Shown: piece after piece, positions 37,421 to 47,400 of the stretch
Numbering within the stretch: position 1 is the stretch's first letter
How the letters are laid out: each line of letters starts with the position of its first letter
Assembly (NCBI GenBank): GCA_949130485.1
Contig: OX422185.1
Span: 998,804 to 1,062,803, forward strand
DNA: 64,000 bases
Direction of reading: 5' to 3'
DNA from: Agelas oroides
Lineage: Eukaryota > Porifera > Demospongiae > Agelasida > Agelasidae
Position numbers and translations under genes: made by a program
Notes under the pieces: generated by a model
What the model saw: only the letters and a program-made list of their open reading frames with translations
The model's database searches: none
What the model was told of the DNA's origin: nothing

Positions 37421-38514
37421 TCCCACCACCAAACACTGCAATGTTCTTCTCAAATTTGCTTGTCTCAATGACACTCACATTACTCCAGCGTGCATGGACA
37501 CCCCCACCAGTTGGTGCTGTGTTCGATTCAAAGGTATTATCACCAGTTAGACTAGCTGTGGCTGCATATGAATAGATTGCTCCTCCTTCATAGCTTGCAG
37601 CACACTCCACAAAGTGATTATATCCCTTCAGTATTAGGTTGCTGTTATCTAACCAGATTCCTCCTCCACTGGTATGTGCTCTGTTGGCCCTGAATGTGTT
37701 CACTCCACCCATGCTAAGTGTGCTATTAGCTATGGCATATATCCCCCCTCCTTCTTCTTCTGCTGAATTTCCAGTGCAAATAAAAACTGTTCTTTTGATG
37801 AAGATACCTCCACCATAGTATGAAGCAACATTTCTTTCAACTACATTATGGCCATCAATATTAAAAGTATTATTGTCTGAGTGGATTCCTCCACCTATTT
37901 GGGCAGTGTTATTACTGACTGTGAGGTTTGCACTGAAGTTCAAGTTACTGTCCTCTGCATATATCCCTCCTCCATCTAGTTGAGCTTTGTTACCAATGAG
38001 GAAAACAGTGCCACTGAAGGTTATGTTAGACTCAAGCACATATATACTGCCACCCTTAAATCCTGCCCTGTTGGCAGTAAAGATACTGTTTCTGGTGATG
38101 TTAACACTGCTGCTCTGTGCACTCACTCCACCATGACGACTGGCTGAGTTGCCACTGAAAGTAGTGTTCCCATTGATGGACACATTACTGTACTTTACAC
38201 TTACTCCTCCACCATCGCGATACCTAGCAGAGTTAATACTGAAAGTGGTGTTCCCACTGATGTACACACTACTGCCCCATGCACTGACTCCTCCACCATC
38301 CCCCTTAGCTGAGTTACCACTGAAAGTAGTGCTCTCACTGATGGTCACATTGCTACTGCCCCATGCATACACTCCTCCACCATAACTAGCTGAGTTACCA
38401 CTGAAAGTAGTGTTCTCACTGATGCTCACATTGCATCTATACCTTGCACTGACTCCTCCACCATCCCACCTGCCTGAGTTACCACTGAAAGTGGTGTTCC
38501 CAGTGATGGTCACA

Positions 38515-38915
38515 TTGCTTCTGACTGCACTCACTCCTCCACCATCAGCAGTAGCTGAGTTACTATTGAAAGTGGTGTTCCCAGTGATGTAGACATTGCT
38601 TCTGACTGCACTCACTCCTCCACCATCAGCAGTAGCTGAGTTACTATTGAAAGTGGTGTTCCCAGTGATGTAGACATTGCTTCTGACTGCACTCACTCCT
38701 CCACCATCAGCAGTAGCTGAGTTACTATTGAAAGTGGTGTTCCCAGTGATGGTCACATTGCTTCTGACTGCACTCACTCCTCCACCATCAGCAGTAGCTG
38801 AGTTACTATTGAAAGTGGTGTTCCCAGTGATGGTCACATTGCTTCTGACTGCACTCACTCCTCCACCATCAGCAGTAGCTGAGTTACTATTGAAAGTGGT
38901 GTTCCCAGTGATGTA
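38515..38915 (-). repeat. 81-bp coding repeat within the beta-helix
   Basis: Five nearly identical 27-residue turns (GGGVSAVRSNVTITGNTTFN and on) lie in a row. They differ mainly by a swap of VTI for VYI. Neighbouring turns outside the block are much more diverged. Since 81 is a multiple of three, the frame is preserved, unlike the 88-bp array in copy L. Confidence 0.85.
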
Positions 38916-39890
38916 GACATTGCTACTTTCCCATCCACTCACTCCTCCACCCCAACTAGCTAAGTTATCACTGAAAGTGGTGTTCCCACTGATGTGGACA
39001 TTGCTTCTGTCTGCACTCACTCCTCCACCACTACTAGCTGAGTTTCCACTGAAATTGGTATTCTCACTGATGTACACAGTGGTACTGTCCTGTGCACTCA
39101 CTCCTCCACCATTATAACTAGCTGAGTTACCACTGAAAGTAGTGTTCCCACTGATATAAACATTGCTACTGTACTGTGCATGCACTCCTCCACCATCATA
39201 AGCTGAGTTGTTACTGAACCTGGTGCTGCCAGTGATATTGAGATTACTCCTTCGTACAAAAACACCACCACCATAACATCTGGGTCCTTGATAATCACCA
39301 CCACACCTTCCATTTGAGCACAGCCTACAGTTGTTTAAGAAGGTGTTGTTCCCTTTCAGGACCACATGACTGTCCACTACCCCAAGTGCACTACCATAGC
39401 TATCCTGGAAGGTGCAGTCAATGATCTTAGCCATCTGAACTGATTGAAGATGCAATCCATAGTAGGTCGTGAAATACGAATTACCAACCTGAGCTATATC
39501 AGATCTGGTACAGGCAACTAAAGCTAAGCCATCTATTCTCACCTCTGGGATGTCCATGAAGGTGAACCCAACATGGGAGTCACATACAACCCTAGCTGGT
39601 ACCATTGCACTGGTATTACCAAGGATTTCTAATCGGTGGATACTTGTTATGGTCATATTCACATTGAGAGAGTGATTACCTGGCAAGCCGAATTGCAATG
39701 TAAGGTTTGAATCATTGAAATATTGACTAAGATCTTGCGCATACTCAGAGAGGGTGTGACAGGGGTGTGTGGGGCAGGAGGTGTTAGTTGATGTTGGCTT
39801 CACATGGAGGGTTACTCCGTAGGTCAGTGAGGGGAGGGCCAGCAGAACCACAGTCAGGGCCAGGGAGAGCAGCCCCTGGTGGGAAGCCAT

Positions 39891-40067
39891 TGTCGGGAAG
39901 CTGTTGAGGGAGATAGGAGTGACCAATAATATCACTGTCTCCCATGTACACAGTACAGGTACCTTTAATAGATAAAAACTGAAGCTATTCTATGTTTCTT
40001 CAACTTGAGAATCAGCTACATTTAAAGTAACATAGCTACCGTACGAACACACAAGAAGCTACATGAC
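39891..40067. other. Upstream region of gene copy E
   Basis: Short 5' flank between the start codon and the MITE cluster. I see no confident TATA box or initiator. Confidence 0.3.
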
Positions 40068-40076
40068 ATTGACCAC

Positions 40077-40232
40077 TATCCTCGTTCCCAGCTCTTCCCA
40101 ATGTCCATTTTTGATTAGCTACTTCACAGTATGCATACCTGTAGGCATACACTATGTATACTCTAAGCAATCAGAAACCTGATGTGTGCATAGTCGAAAA
40201 GTGGATGGTGGGAAGGCCTGGGAACAAGGCTA
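40077..40232. mobile_element. TAGCCTCG-family MITE, 156 bp
   Basis: Ends TATCCTCGTTCCCAG and CTGGGAACAAGGCTA are inverted, with a 9-bp duplication ATTGACCAC (40068-40076) or ATTGTCCAC (40233-40241, one change). It is a short, degraded member with no coding sequence. Confidence 0.7.
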
Positions 40233-40308
40233 ATTGTCCACATGGACTGGCTCGCACGATTACATACATGTCAACATAGACACACAACCACAACAAACAC
40301 AATAGCAC

Positions 40309-40400
40309 TAGCCTCGTTCCCAGGCCCCGCCTAGCTTTCCGTCGCTTATTATCTGTACTGCAAGCGACGGAAGGCTGGGCGGGGCCTGGGAACGAGGCTA
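40309..40400. mobile_element. TAGCCTCG-family MITE, 92 bp
   Basis: Almost pure hairpin: TAGCCTCGTTCCCAGGCCCC and the complement at the right end. Flanks CAATAGCAC (40300-40308) and CATTAGCAC (40401-40409) are a 9-bp duplication with one change. It is the smallest member seen here. Confidence 0.8.
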
Positions 40401-40617
40401 CATTAGCACCTGTCCACACACACTATAGCAGAATAATGAGGCTGGCTACACTTCATCAGTAATTAGTTTGCATGATTGTACTATTCCTTCTTTTGTCGAT
40501 GTCAACTGAGGATCAGTTCCTGAAAGTTAATGCTCGCTATAGAGCGTTTTCATCATGTGATCACAATTCCGTATACTAGAAATAAACCGCCATCTTGGTG
40601 TACAGTACAGTATGTTA

Positions 40618-40868
40618 CAGAGGAGGTCGGACACGGTTGAACTTTACTAATTAAAATGGCTGAGGTCACACTAATTGATTTTTCGTATCTCAACAGACTA
40701 GCTCTCTCGACTTTTACTGAGGGGGGCCCCAGTTTTCAAATCAAGATTCAAGGCTGGGGCAAGTCATAGAAAAAGCTAAAACGCTTTCTACCTAGCAATA
40801 TCCAAGATCAATTAGTGTGACCTCAGCCGTTTTAATTAGTAAAGTTCAACCGTGTCCGACCTCCTCTG
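40618..40868. mobile_element. Foldback MITE with 9-bp duplication (CAGAGG ends)
   Basis: Inverted arms of about 60 bp start CAGAGGAGGTCGGACACGG. They are flanked by an exact 9-bp duplication AGTATGTTA (40609-40617 and 40869-40877). The interior of about 130 bp has no coding content. The family differs from the TAGCCTCG elements but has the same duplication length. Confidence 0.8.
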
Positions 40869-41024
40869 AGTATGTTAACTTATTAGCAGTATATGCGATA
40901 TCGATTAAAACACCCACAGGTAAGCGTTTATATAGCTGTTTTAACTTGTGTAGCAATGGTATTTACCACCTTGACAATGTGCTTGACGTTTCAATTTGAT
41001 GGGTCAAAATTCACAAGCCGTTAA

Positions 41025-41140
41025 CGACAGTACGTTAGCATCCGTATGTTATACTGTATTTGTACCAGCCCTAACCCAACCCTAACCACACCCTAACCAT
41101 ATAAATCACTGTATTGCATACGGATGCTAACGTACTGTCG
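41025..41140. mobile_element. TTAA-flanked MITE with telomere-like core
   Basis: Inverted ends CGACAGTACGTTAGCATCCG, exact over about 24 bp, are flanked by TTAA at 41021-41024 and 41141-41144. That fits piggyBac- or Kolobok-type insertion. The core (41068-41098) is CCCTAACC-rich. Total length is 116 bp, with no coding sequence. Confidence 0.8.
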
Positions 41141-41217
41141 TTAATGGAAATCTCAAAATTCACTGCTTTCTTATTTATGTCACACCCGTATAGCGCTAAA
41201 TTTTTGTGAGTCTTTAA

Positions 41218-42530
41218 ATGCTTGCAACTGTAATGTAAAAAGATGCCGAAAGCAAAGGGCTCAGCTAGCAAGAAAACCGGAGTGTGACCTTTGTGGCGAG
41301 ACCATCTGCTCTACCTCTCAGGACTCACTTCAGTGCGAGGTCTGCCAATTTTATATGCACAGATACTGTGCGGGTATAACCAGGAGTTTCAATCAGAGTG
41401 GGAATCATTCTATTATTGTTATTCATAAGTATCTGGTTAACAACTCTCATGTTTATGGTTGCTTTTTAGATGCCTCCAAAGCTTTTGATCGTGTCGACCA
41501 TTCACTTCTTTTCGAGAAACTTCTTAATAGAGACCTTCCACCTGTTATTGCAAGACTTCTATTATCTTGGTATTCTTCCCAACAACTAAAGGTCAGATGG
41601 GCCAAGACCTTTTCTAATTGCTTTCATACTACTAATGGTGTCCGCCAAGGTGGAGTTTTGTCTCCAATCCTCTTCACAGTTTACATTGATGACCTTTTAA
41701 TTGCCCTTGAAAACTGTGGTATCGGTTGCTTTTGGAAGCATCACTTTGTTGGTGCTGTATGCTATGCTGACGATATTTCACTCCTAGCTCCTTCTCCTTC
41801 TGCACTTAGATACATGCTCGATACCTGCCTATCTTTTGCTACACAACATCATCTGACCTTTAATCCAGACAAAACCCAGCTTATTAAATTCTACAAATGT
41901 GCTGATGCTATCTCTCCATGTTTCACATTCCTTGGTCAGTCACTCGGTCTTAGAAACTCTGTCAATCATCTTGGTCACATACTTACACATAACCTTTCCG
42001 ACAGTGAAGATATTTCTTCTATTACTAAGGATTTGTGTCGTAAAGCTAATTGTATGTTACATCTTTTTGCCTGCTGTGACCCCCTTGTTAAAACTCGCCT
42101 CTTTTCTAGCTTTTGTCTCTCATTGTATGGTGCAGCTCTCTGGAAATCTTCTGATCCCCAGCTAAAAACACTTGAAGTTACATTCAATAATCTTCTCCGT
42201 AAGATATGGTCTCTACCCCGTCACTCCCACACAGGCTTATTGCACTCGACTGCTAAACTCCATAGTATTTACAACGTTGTTATATTTAGATCTGCAAAAT
42301 CACTAGCCTCTGCTTCCCGCTCTTCTTCGAGCCTCATTTCTGACCTCTTTTCTGAGAGTGCCCGCTGCGCCTATACTTTTATTGGTTACAACTCTATATA
42401 TGGGTATAAACATCTTAAAACCTACTCTCAGTGCGACCGATTATGTGGTTCCTTTATCAGGGATGCCCGAAATGCTCCAGAACTCAACCGTCACCTGGAA
42501 GATGATATCTATTATATCTCTACTGTGTAA
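41218..42530 (+). pseudogene. Non-LTR retrotransposon: PHD-like finger joined to reverse transcriptase
   Basis: In one open frame a cysteine-rich finger (CDLCGET.., LQCEVCQFYMHRYCAGI) leads directly into the middle of a reverse transcriptase domain. RT motifs: FLDASKAFDRVDHS (palm A), GVRQGGVLSPILF and the catalytic YADDIS (about 41765-41780). The thumb region runs to the stop at 42530. The endonuclease and the fingers part of RT, which should separate ORF1-type finger and palm, are missing, so this is an internally deleted copy. Catalytic aspartates are kept (D in DASKAF and YADD). The finger plus RT type recalls CR1/Jockey-group elements. It cannot move on its own. Confidence 0.8.
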
Positions 42531-42699
42531 ACTGAATTCCCTCTCTTCAACTATACCTCTAATGTTCAATTTTAACTTAATTATCTTACGTTGTATGTTG
42601 TAATTATACTCATCTGCTCCTCTTGTTGGAGTGTTCAATTACAATTACAATAATTATTGATCTGGCTTTTGTTTCATTACCTTTTTTACTCAATTTTTG

Positions 42700-44745
42700 T
42701 AATACCGTCCCCCCACTTTCTACCTCTGATCACCATGGCTACATTCTCTCCTTCCGTGCTAATGCTGTAACCAGGAGACCTTCCACCAGCACACGCAGAA
42801 CTGTATGGTGCTATGCTCAAGCCTTTTAGCCCATACTGACTGGAATTCTCTATGCACTCAGCGTGGCAGTCCAGGTTCTGCAGTGTTATGGAGCAATGTA
42901 TACCGCAGAACGTCCTCCCTACTCAAAAGCATCTTCCTTGGCTTAGCCCAGATCTGCTACAAGCAATTCGAAGAAGAAATACTCTCTTCAGAACTTAAAA
43001 GCGAACAGGATCTTTCAGTAAACTAGTTGAGTACAGGAGGCTCCGGAATATTCTATTAGATATTCCAAGAAGGCATTCCTCAACCGCCTTCATCATGTGG
43101 ACCCAAAACATTTTGGTAAATGATAAAATCGCTATCTAAGCAGAGCACTAGTGTTCCAAACTCACCTGTGACGATGTTGAATTCACTGATAAAGCTGACC
43201 TGCTGAACAAGCAGTTCTTCAGTAACTTCAACCATTTACACCCATCATTAGTCTGCACTGACCTACCCCTTATTTTCACTGACCCTTCTGAGTGTCCTGA
43301 CTATTTCCTGTGTACTGAGGACCAAGTTTACAACCTGATTGCATCTCTGGACTGTAGCAAGGCTACTGGTGCTGATAACATCTCTGCAAGAATGCTAAAA
43401 GGTACTGTGTCCTGCATAACACTGACCTTGACTAAGATATTCAATTTGTCTATCAAAACTGGCTTGTCTCCCCAAATTTGGAAATGTGCAAGAGTGGTAC
43501 CAATTCCTAAAGGTGGGGACCTTTCCAACCCAACAAACTATAGACCAATCTCAATTCTCCCAATTCTTAGTAAAGTTCTTGAAGAACATGTTCATAGCTG
43601 ATCACCACTCACCCATTTCGGACCAACAATGGGGCTTTACTGCACGGAAATCAGAAAGTGGGTTCATAGCTATCTATCGTGCAGAGAACAACATGTTGTT
43701 GTTAATGGAGCCAAATCACCAGTCTTGCCAGTTGTCTCCGGGGTTCCTCAAGGCTCAGTGCTTGGCCCACTGTTGTTTCTAATTTATATCAATGATGTGA
43801 CCTGTGTAGTGTCAAATGGAAAGATGGTTGTGTATGCAGACGACATTGCTCTGTACCAAATTATTCAGTCTCCTGCATGAGGACTACCTCCTGGTACAAC
43901 ATGATATTAATGCTGTCTCTGAGTGGATTACTGCCAACTATCTGGCCTTGAACTATCGAAAATGTTGCCATCTTCTCTTCTCACGTAAATGATCTCCTAC
44001 CCTTCCAGTTGCTCCACTAGAGGTCAATGGGAATTTTGTCAAAGAAGTTGATGAATACAAATATCTTGGAGTCATCCTAACCTCAGACATGTCGTGTGGT
44101 CATCTCACATCCCTGCCATCAGCTCCAAAACTAGAAAACTTATTGGGGTCCTTTATCGAAAGTTCTATCTCTATTCAGAACAACATACCCTCCTACGTTT
44201 GTACCAGTCATTGATTCGTCCACACCTTGAATATGCTTGTAGTGTTTGGGATCCTTACCTGAAGAAAGACATTGAGAGGCTTGAGGGTGTTCAGAAGTTT
44301 GGGTTGAAAGTTTGTCTAAAGCAATGGTGATGTGGATATGAGGAACTCTTGCAACTTGCCAACCTTCCAATATTAGCCACAAGAAGAAAATGTTTAAAAC
44401 TCTGCCTGTTCTACAACATGGTTAACAGGCTTGCTGCTTTTCCAAACCTTCTTTAGATCCACTCCCTATGGCAATTCTATTCGGTCTATTAACTCCAGCT
44501 CCATGGTACAGCCACATGCACATTCAAACTTTTATTCAAACTCACTTTTCCCCTCTTGTACTAGATTGTGGAATAGTTTACCTTCAGATGTTAGTGCTAT
44601 TTCTACCTTACCTGCTTTTAAACGTGCTATTGTAAATTTGTTTTAAGTTTTGTCTTTTGTCTTTGTAGGTTATCAGTTTATATTAGCTTACAAGCTACTT
44701 CTGACGACCTGATATAACAAATTTGTTCAGTAAAAAAAAAAAAAA
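42700..44745 (+). pseudogene. Second non-LTR retrotransposon, 5'-truncated and decayed
   Basis: It opens at the end of an endonuclease (SDHHGYILSFRANA near 42730). It then runs through the endonuclease-RT linker, RT fingers (KATGADNISARMLKG, NPTNYRPISILPILSKV), the palm ([30 protein letters not shown] near 43830) and a thumb/C-terminal part (LIRPHLEYACSVWDPYLKKD). The 3' end is a 14-base A run at 44732-44745. Stops and frameshifts at about 43025, 43600, 43880, 44330 and beyond make it inactive. It belongs to the CR1/Jockey kind and differs clearly from the element at 41218, whose end it abuts. Confidence 0.85.
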
Positions 44746-44972
44746 TTCGCGCGAATTTCGCGAATTTTCAAGCGTACGTGAAATTATTTTTTACACTTAA
44801 ACGTGCAAGAGCGTCATGGACAACATGCTGCCAAATCCACAAGGGACGCTCTCCAAAGAGATACCTTCAAAGTGAGCGTTGCTTTGCTGACAGCTGCAAG
44901 CTCAAGCATGGACAACGGTGTGACAGTGCGTATTAGATAGAACTTGCTTGTATGCCACGCCCATATTACATT

Positions 44973-45014
44973 ACGACCTGATATAACAAATTTGTTCAGT
45001 AAAAAAAAAAAAAA
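44973..45014 (+). mobile_element. 42-bp solo LINE tail
   Basis: These 42 bases, including 14 A, are identical to the last 42 bases of the element above (44704-44745). The flanks differ. It is either an extremely 5'-truncated insertion or a duplication of the tail. Confidence 0.7.
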
Positions 45015-45129
45015 TGACGTGTGCGGCGTGCGCATGGTTTCGACAGCGAATTCGCGAAATTATTTCACGAAATCTTCAAAAACCACCATTCGCGAAAGTT
45101 TAGACCGTCTAAAATTTAGCGCTATACGG

Positions 45130-45734
45130 TATATTGTGTACCCAAAGGGGAGAATTAAAATATTCACTTAATATAACCAATGCACAGCACATGCAGAGGA
45201 AGTAGTGGACATCAAATCTTAGTACCATGGTGCAACTAACCCATGAGAATGAAACTCTCCTTGACCAATAAGCATGGGAAGGTGGTACTAGATGGCAATG
45301 TCCGTTAACTGGGTCAGTATACCTCCGTATATTCTAGACCTAACATGCAATTTCACTTCAAGTTTTGAAAGTGTTTGAGTGTTGAACTGTCAATGTCTTG
45401 TGCAATCCTATGGCCACTCAAGCTAGCTCACTGTAAGAATTGGTATCTGATTTGAACTACCTCTGATAGAATGCAAGCAACTTAAATCACTTGACCATAA
45501 GTCGCCATCTCGCATTATGAAAGGCCGAAAATGTGCTGTCAGTTTATGCCCTCACAAGTCCACGGCAGAGAAAAATTTGGCTCGGCAAAATTCAAGTCCA
45601 TCGAACGATAAAGCAATTTGGTGTGTTTACTACTTTTGGTGTACTATAAGCTTACATTTTCAATGCCTTGAATAGGCGGCTTGGAAAGCACATGCGCGCC
45701 TCGATTACTAGTATACTGCATGTTCACCGTGCGA
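45130..45734. other. No gene seen
   Basis: No coding feature. The last 60 bases (CACATGCGCGCCTCGATTAC near 45690) match the degenerate repeat at 46985-47400, so the element that follows interrupts that repeat. Confidence 0.4.
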
Positions 45735-45951
45735 GTCAGGTACGCGGGTTATTTCCGTGGGGTGCCAATTTTCGTTATTTTCGTGGTTAACCCCGGTGTC
45801 ACGAAAAGTTTCCACCCACGAAATTTTCCATCCCACACTGCAGCTCTGTCTACACGTGCTAACGTTCGGACCGGTGTCATAAAATTTTGGGGCCCCCATT
45901 AGAATGGGGCCCCATGGGGCCCCATATTATTAACATTATGGGGCCCCCGCT

Positions 45952-46245
45952 GTGGGCAAGAACCCCCGCAACATTGACTATAACCAAAGTAGAATGCGGA
46001 GTCACTTAGAGGAATGTTTTGAGAAGGAGGAACTATCTCCATTTCCTCCATCATCAGTGCCAGTGAAGAGGTCTAGACTGAGACATTTATTTGTTAAAGT
46101 TTACTGTTTTTGTAAGAGGCCAGAAAGTTACGATGACATGGTGGAGTGTGAAGGCTGTAGTACTTGGTTTCATTTTAAGTGTGTAGGTTTGTGTAGTAGT
46201 TCTAACACTGATAGCTGGAAGTGTTCCACTTGTTCTGTGTACTGA
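45952..46245 (+). CDS. Small PHD-finger protein inside the nested element
   Basis: The frame contains one PHD-type zinc finger. Its spacing is C-x-C (YCFCKRP), C-x2-C (VECEGCSTWFHF), H-x2-C (HFKC) and C-x2-C (WKCSTCSVY), and the tryptophan before the last pair is present. PHD fingers commonly bind histone H3 tails; that role is inferred here. The frame from 45952 opens with GTG, so the first usable ATG is at 45994 (MRSHLEECF) unless an upstream exon exists. The protein would be only about 83 residues. It may be captured host sequence or part of the element's own coding content; another cysteine finger occurs in the LINE at 41218 but is not the same sequence. Confidence 0.45.
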   Translation: MGKNPRNIDYNQSRMRSHLEECFEKEELSPFPPSSVPVKRSRLRHLFVKVYCFCKRPESYDDMVECEGCSTWFHFKCVGLCSSSNTDSWKCSTCSVY

Positions 46246-46740
46246 TTTCTTTACCATCACTTAAGATTGTGTTTTTGTATGTCATTTCACTCTACCATAC
46301 TTGCAGTTAGCTGTCATTAGACTCCCCCTAAGAGAATGTATTGGGGGGCCCAATCTCACAAGGGGGGCCTCAAAATATTAATATATTAGGGCCCCATGGG
46401 GCCCTGGGGCCCTAGAATTTTAAAATTTTGGGGCCCTGGGGGCCCCAAAATGGGGGGGCCCTATTTTCACATGACACTGGGCGACGTTTCTTGTAGTTCT
46501 GTTTCGCTACTTGTGCCCTGTTGACAGTGCCCTTGATCCGTAGGGTCCCCTTTCTCAAGCTGTCCCGCGTGTGGTGATGGAAGAAGTGGACAGAGAAGTG
46601 AACAACGCAGAAGCACGACAAAAAACGGGGCCAGTACCTCTCGTTCAGGTATGCGAGCACCAACGGAGTTCGTGCTTTGTAGACGTGGTAGCCTCCCACG
46701 CAAGACTCGACACTGAAGCGCTCCATCTTTCCACTAGTCT

Positions 46741-46780
46741 CGCGTAGCCAGACTCTTTCCGGCGAGAGCCTGGCTACGCG
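46741..46780. repeat. Short hairpin
   Basis: CGCGTAGCCAG at 46741-46751 pairs exactly with CTGGCTACGCG at 46770-46780 around 18 bases. It lies near the right end of the nested element. Confidence 0.6.
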
Positions 46781-46984
46781 TTCCTCGTCGAAACCAAAAT
46801 TCGCTTCGTGTGTACCGAGTTCAAAGTTCACATTACGTCGCGCCACGAAATTTAAAACCACGAGATTTAATTCTGAGGGCCTCTTCCAGCTTTTCACGAA
46901 AATTTCCACCCACGAAAATAACCCGCCATACGGTATTTAAACATGCGAGCGTCTTCACTAATAGCAGTTGACTGCATGACTTTT

Positions 46985-47400
46985 ACCGTGCTATTACTTC
47001 TATATCGGTATATGCGCGCCTCTACTGTGCACTACATCACTTTGCGACGCCGTTCCACATGCGCGTGCCAATAGAACATGATGTAACTGCTAGCATATAC
47101 AACATCATATTCACTGTCATGCCTTTCCACATGCTTGCGTCTCTGCTTCTACAAGTAGTTCACTGCATGCATGTTTATACTGTGCCACGCCTTACGTGCG
47201 CCTCTAACAGACTATTAAAATGCTTGTTCATTGTGCAACGTCTTTCCACATGCTCGCGCAAACAGAACGTGGCATGTTTACTGTGCGACGCTTGTCCACA
47301 TACGCGCGCCTCTAACTGCATGCATGTTCACCGTGCGACGTTTGGGGCATGTGCGACACATGCGCATCTCTTCTACCAGTGTCTACCACCGTGTCGCTTT
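46985..47400. repeat. Degenerate CpG-rich tandem repeat
   Basis: Recurring words (GTGCGACG, TTCCACATGC, CGCGCCTCTA, CTGCATGCATGTT) return in the same order about every 80 bp with many changes. A further piece is at 45680-45735, across the inserted element. Confidence 0.55.

Larger units (their letters stand above)
34315..39890 (-). pseudogene. Beta-helix/multipass membrane protein, long copy E (dead)
   Basis: The start codon at 39890 has a strong context (ACAATGG) and opens a signal peptide (MASHQGLLSLALTVVLLALP). A conserved N-terminal domain (SCPTHPCHTLSEYAQ) follows, then about 30 beta-helix turns of the form GGGVSA..N..I.GNTTF. Next are the post-helix region, the cysteine module (CPIGFEESNFTGECICD, HPFCPFDYC, GLLCGKCKEG) and membrane segments. 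The tail ends PLDLLDTK at 34315. By family logic it was a secreted or extracellular helix anchored by a multipass domain. Lesions: a SINE at 37019-37420; an extra base near 36960; CAA to TAG at about 35763; and a deletion of about 100 codons near 34850, joining PVPVLA to the segment before LLLLVRC. No intact product is possible from this sequence. Confidence 0.9.
41186..45129. repeat. 19-bp inverted pair around the retrotransposon remnants
   Basis: CCGTATAGCGCTAAATTTT at 41186-41204 is exactly complementary to 45111-45129. The pair could be the termini of an inverted-repeat transposon into which the LINE pieces were inserted. It could also be two solo copies of one MITE end. No transposase was found between them. 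Confidence 0.5.
45735..46930. mobile_element. Nested inverted-repeat elements with GGGGCCCC blocks
   Basis: Outer ends are inverted: GCGGGTTATTTCCGTGGGG near 45745 and CCACGAAAATAACCCGCC near 46913. Inner ends also pair: GGTGTCATAAAATTTTGGGG (about 45873) with AAAATGGGGGGGCCCTATTT and CACATGACACTGG (about 46450-46482). Runs of GGGGCCCC lie just inside both inner ends. The arrangement suggests one MITE-like element nested in another. It interrupts a CpG-rich repeat whose pieces remain on both sides. No clear target duplication was found. Confidence 0.5.

Noticed and set aside
45952-45993. Start of the PHD-finger protein at 45952
   Set aside because: The codon there is GTG. The first in-frame ATG is 45994, and the upstream frame closes at 45931.
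46412-46909. 165-codon minus-strand frame as a gene
   Set aside because: It runs through the inverted ends of the nested element and the GGGGCCCC blocks, with low-complexity composition and no recognised domain.
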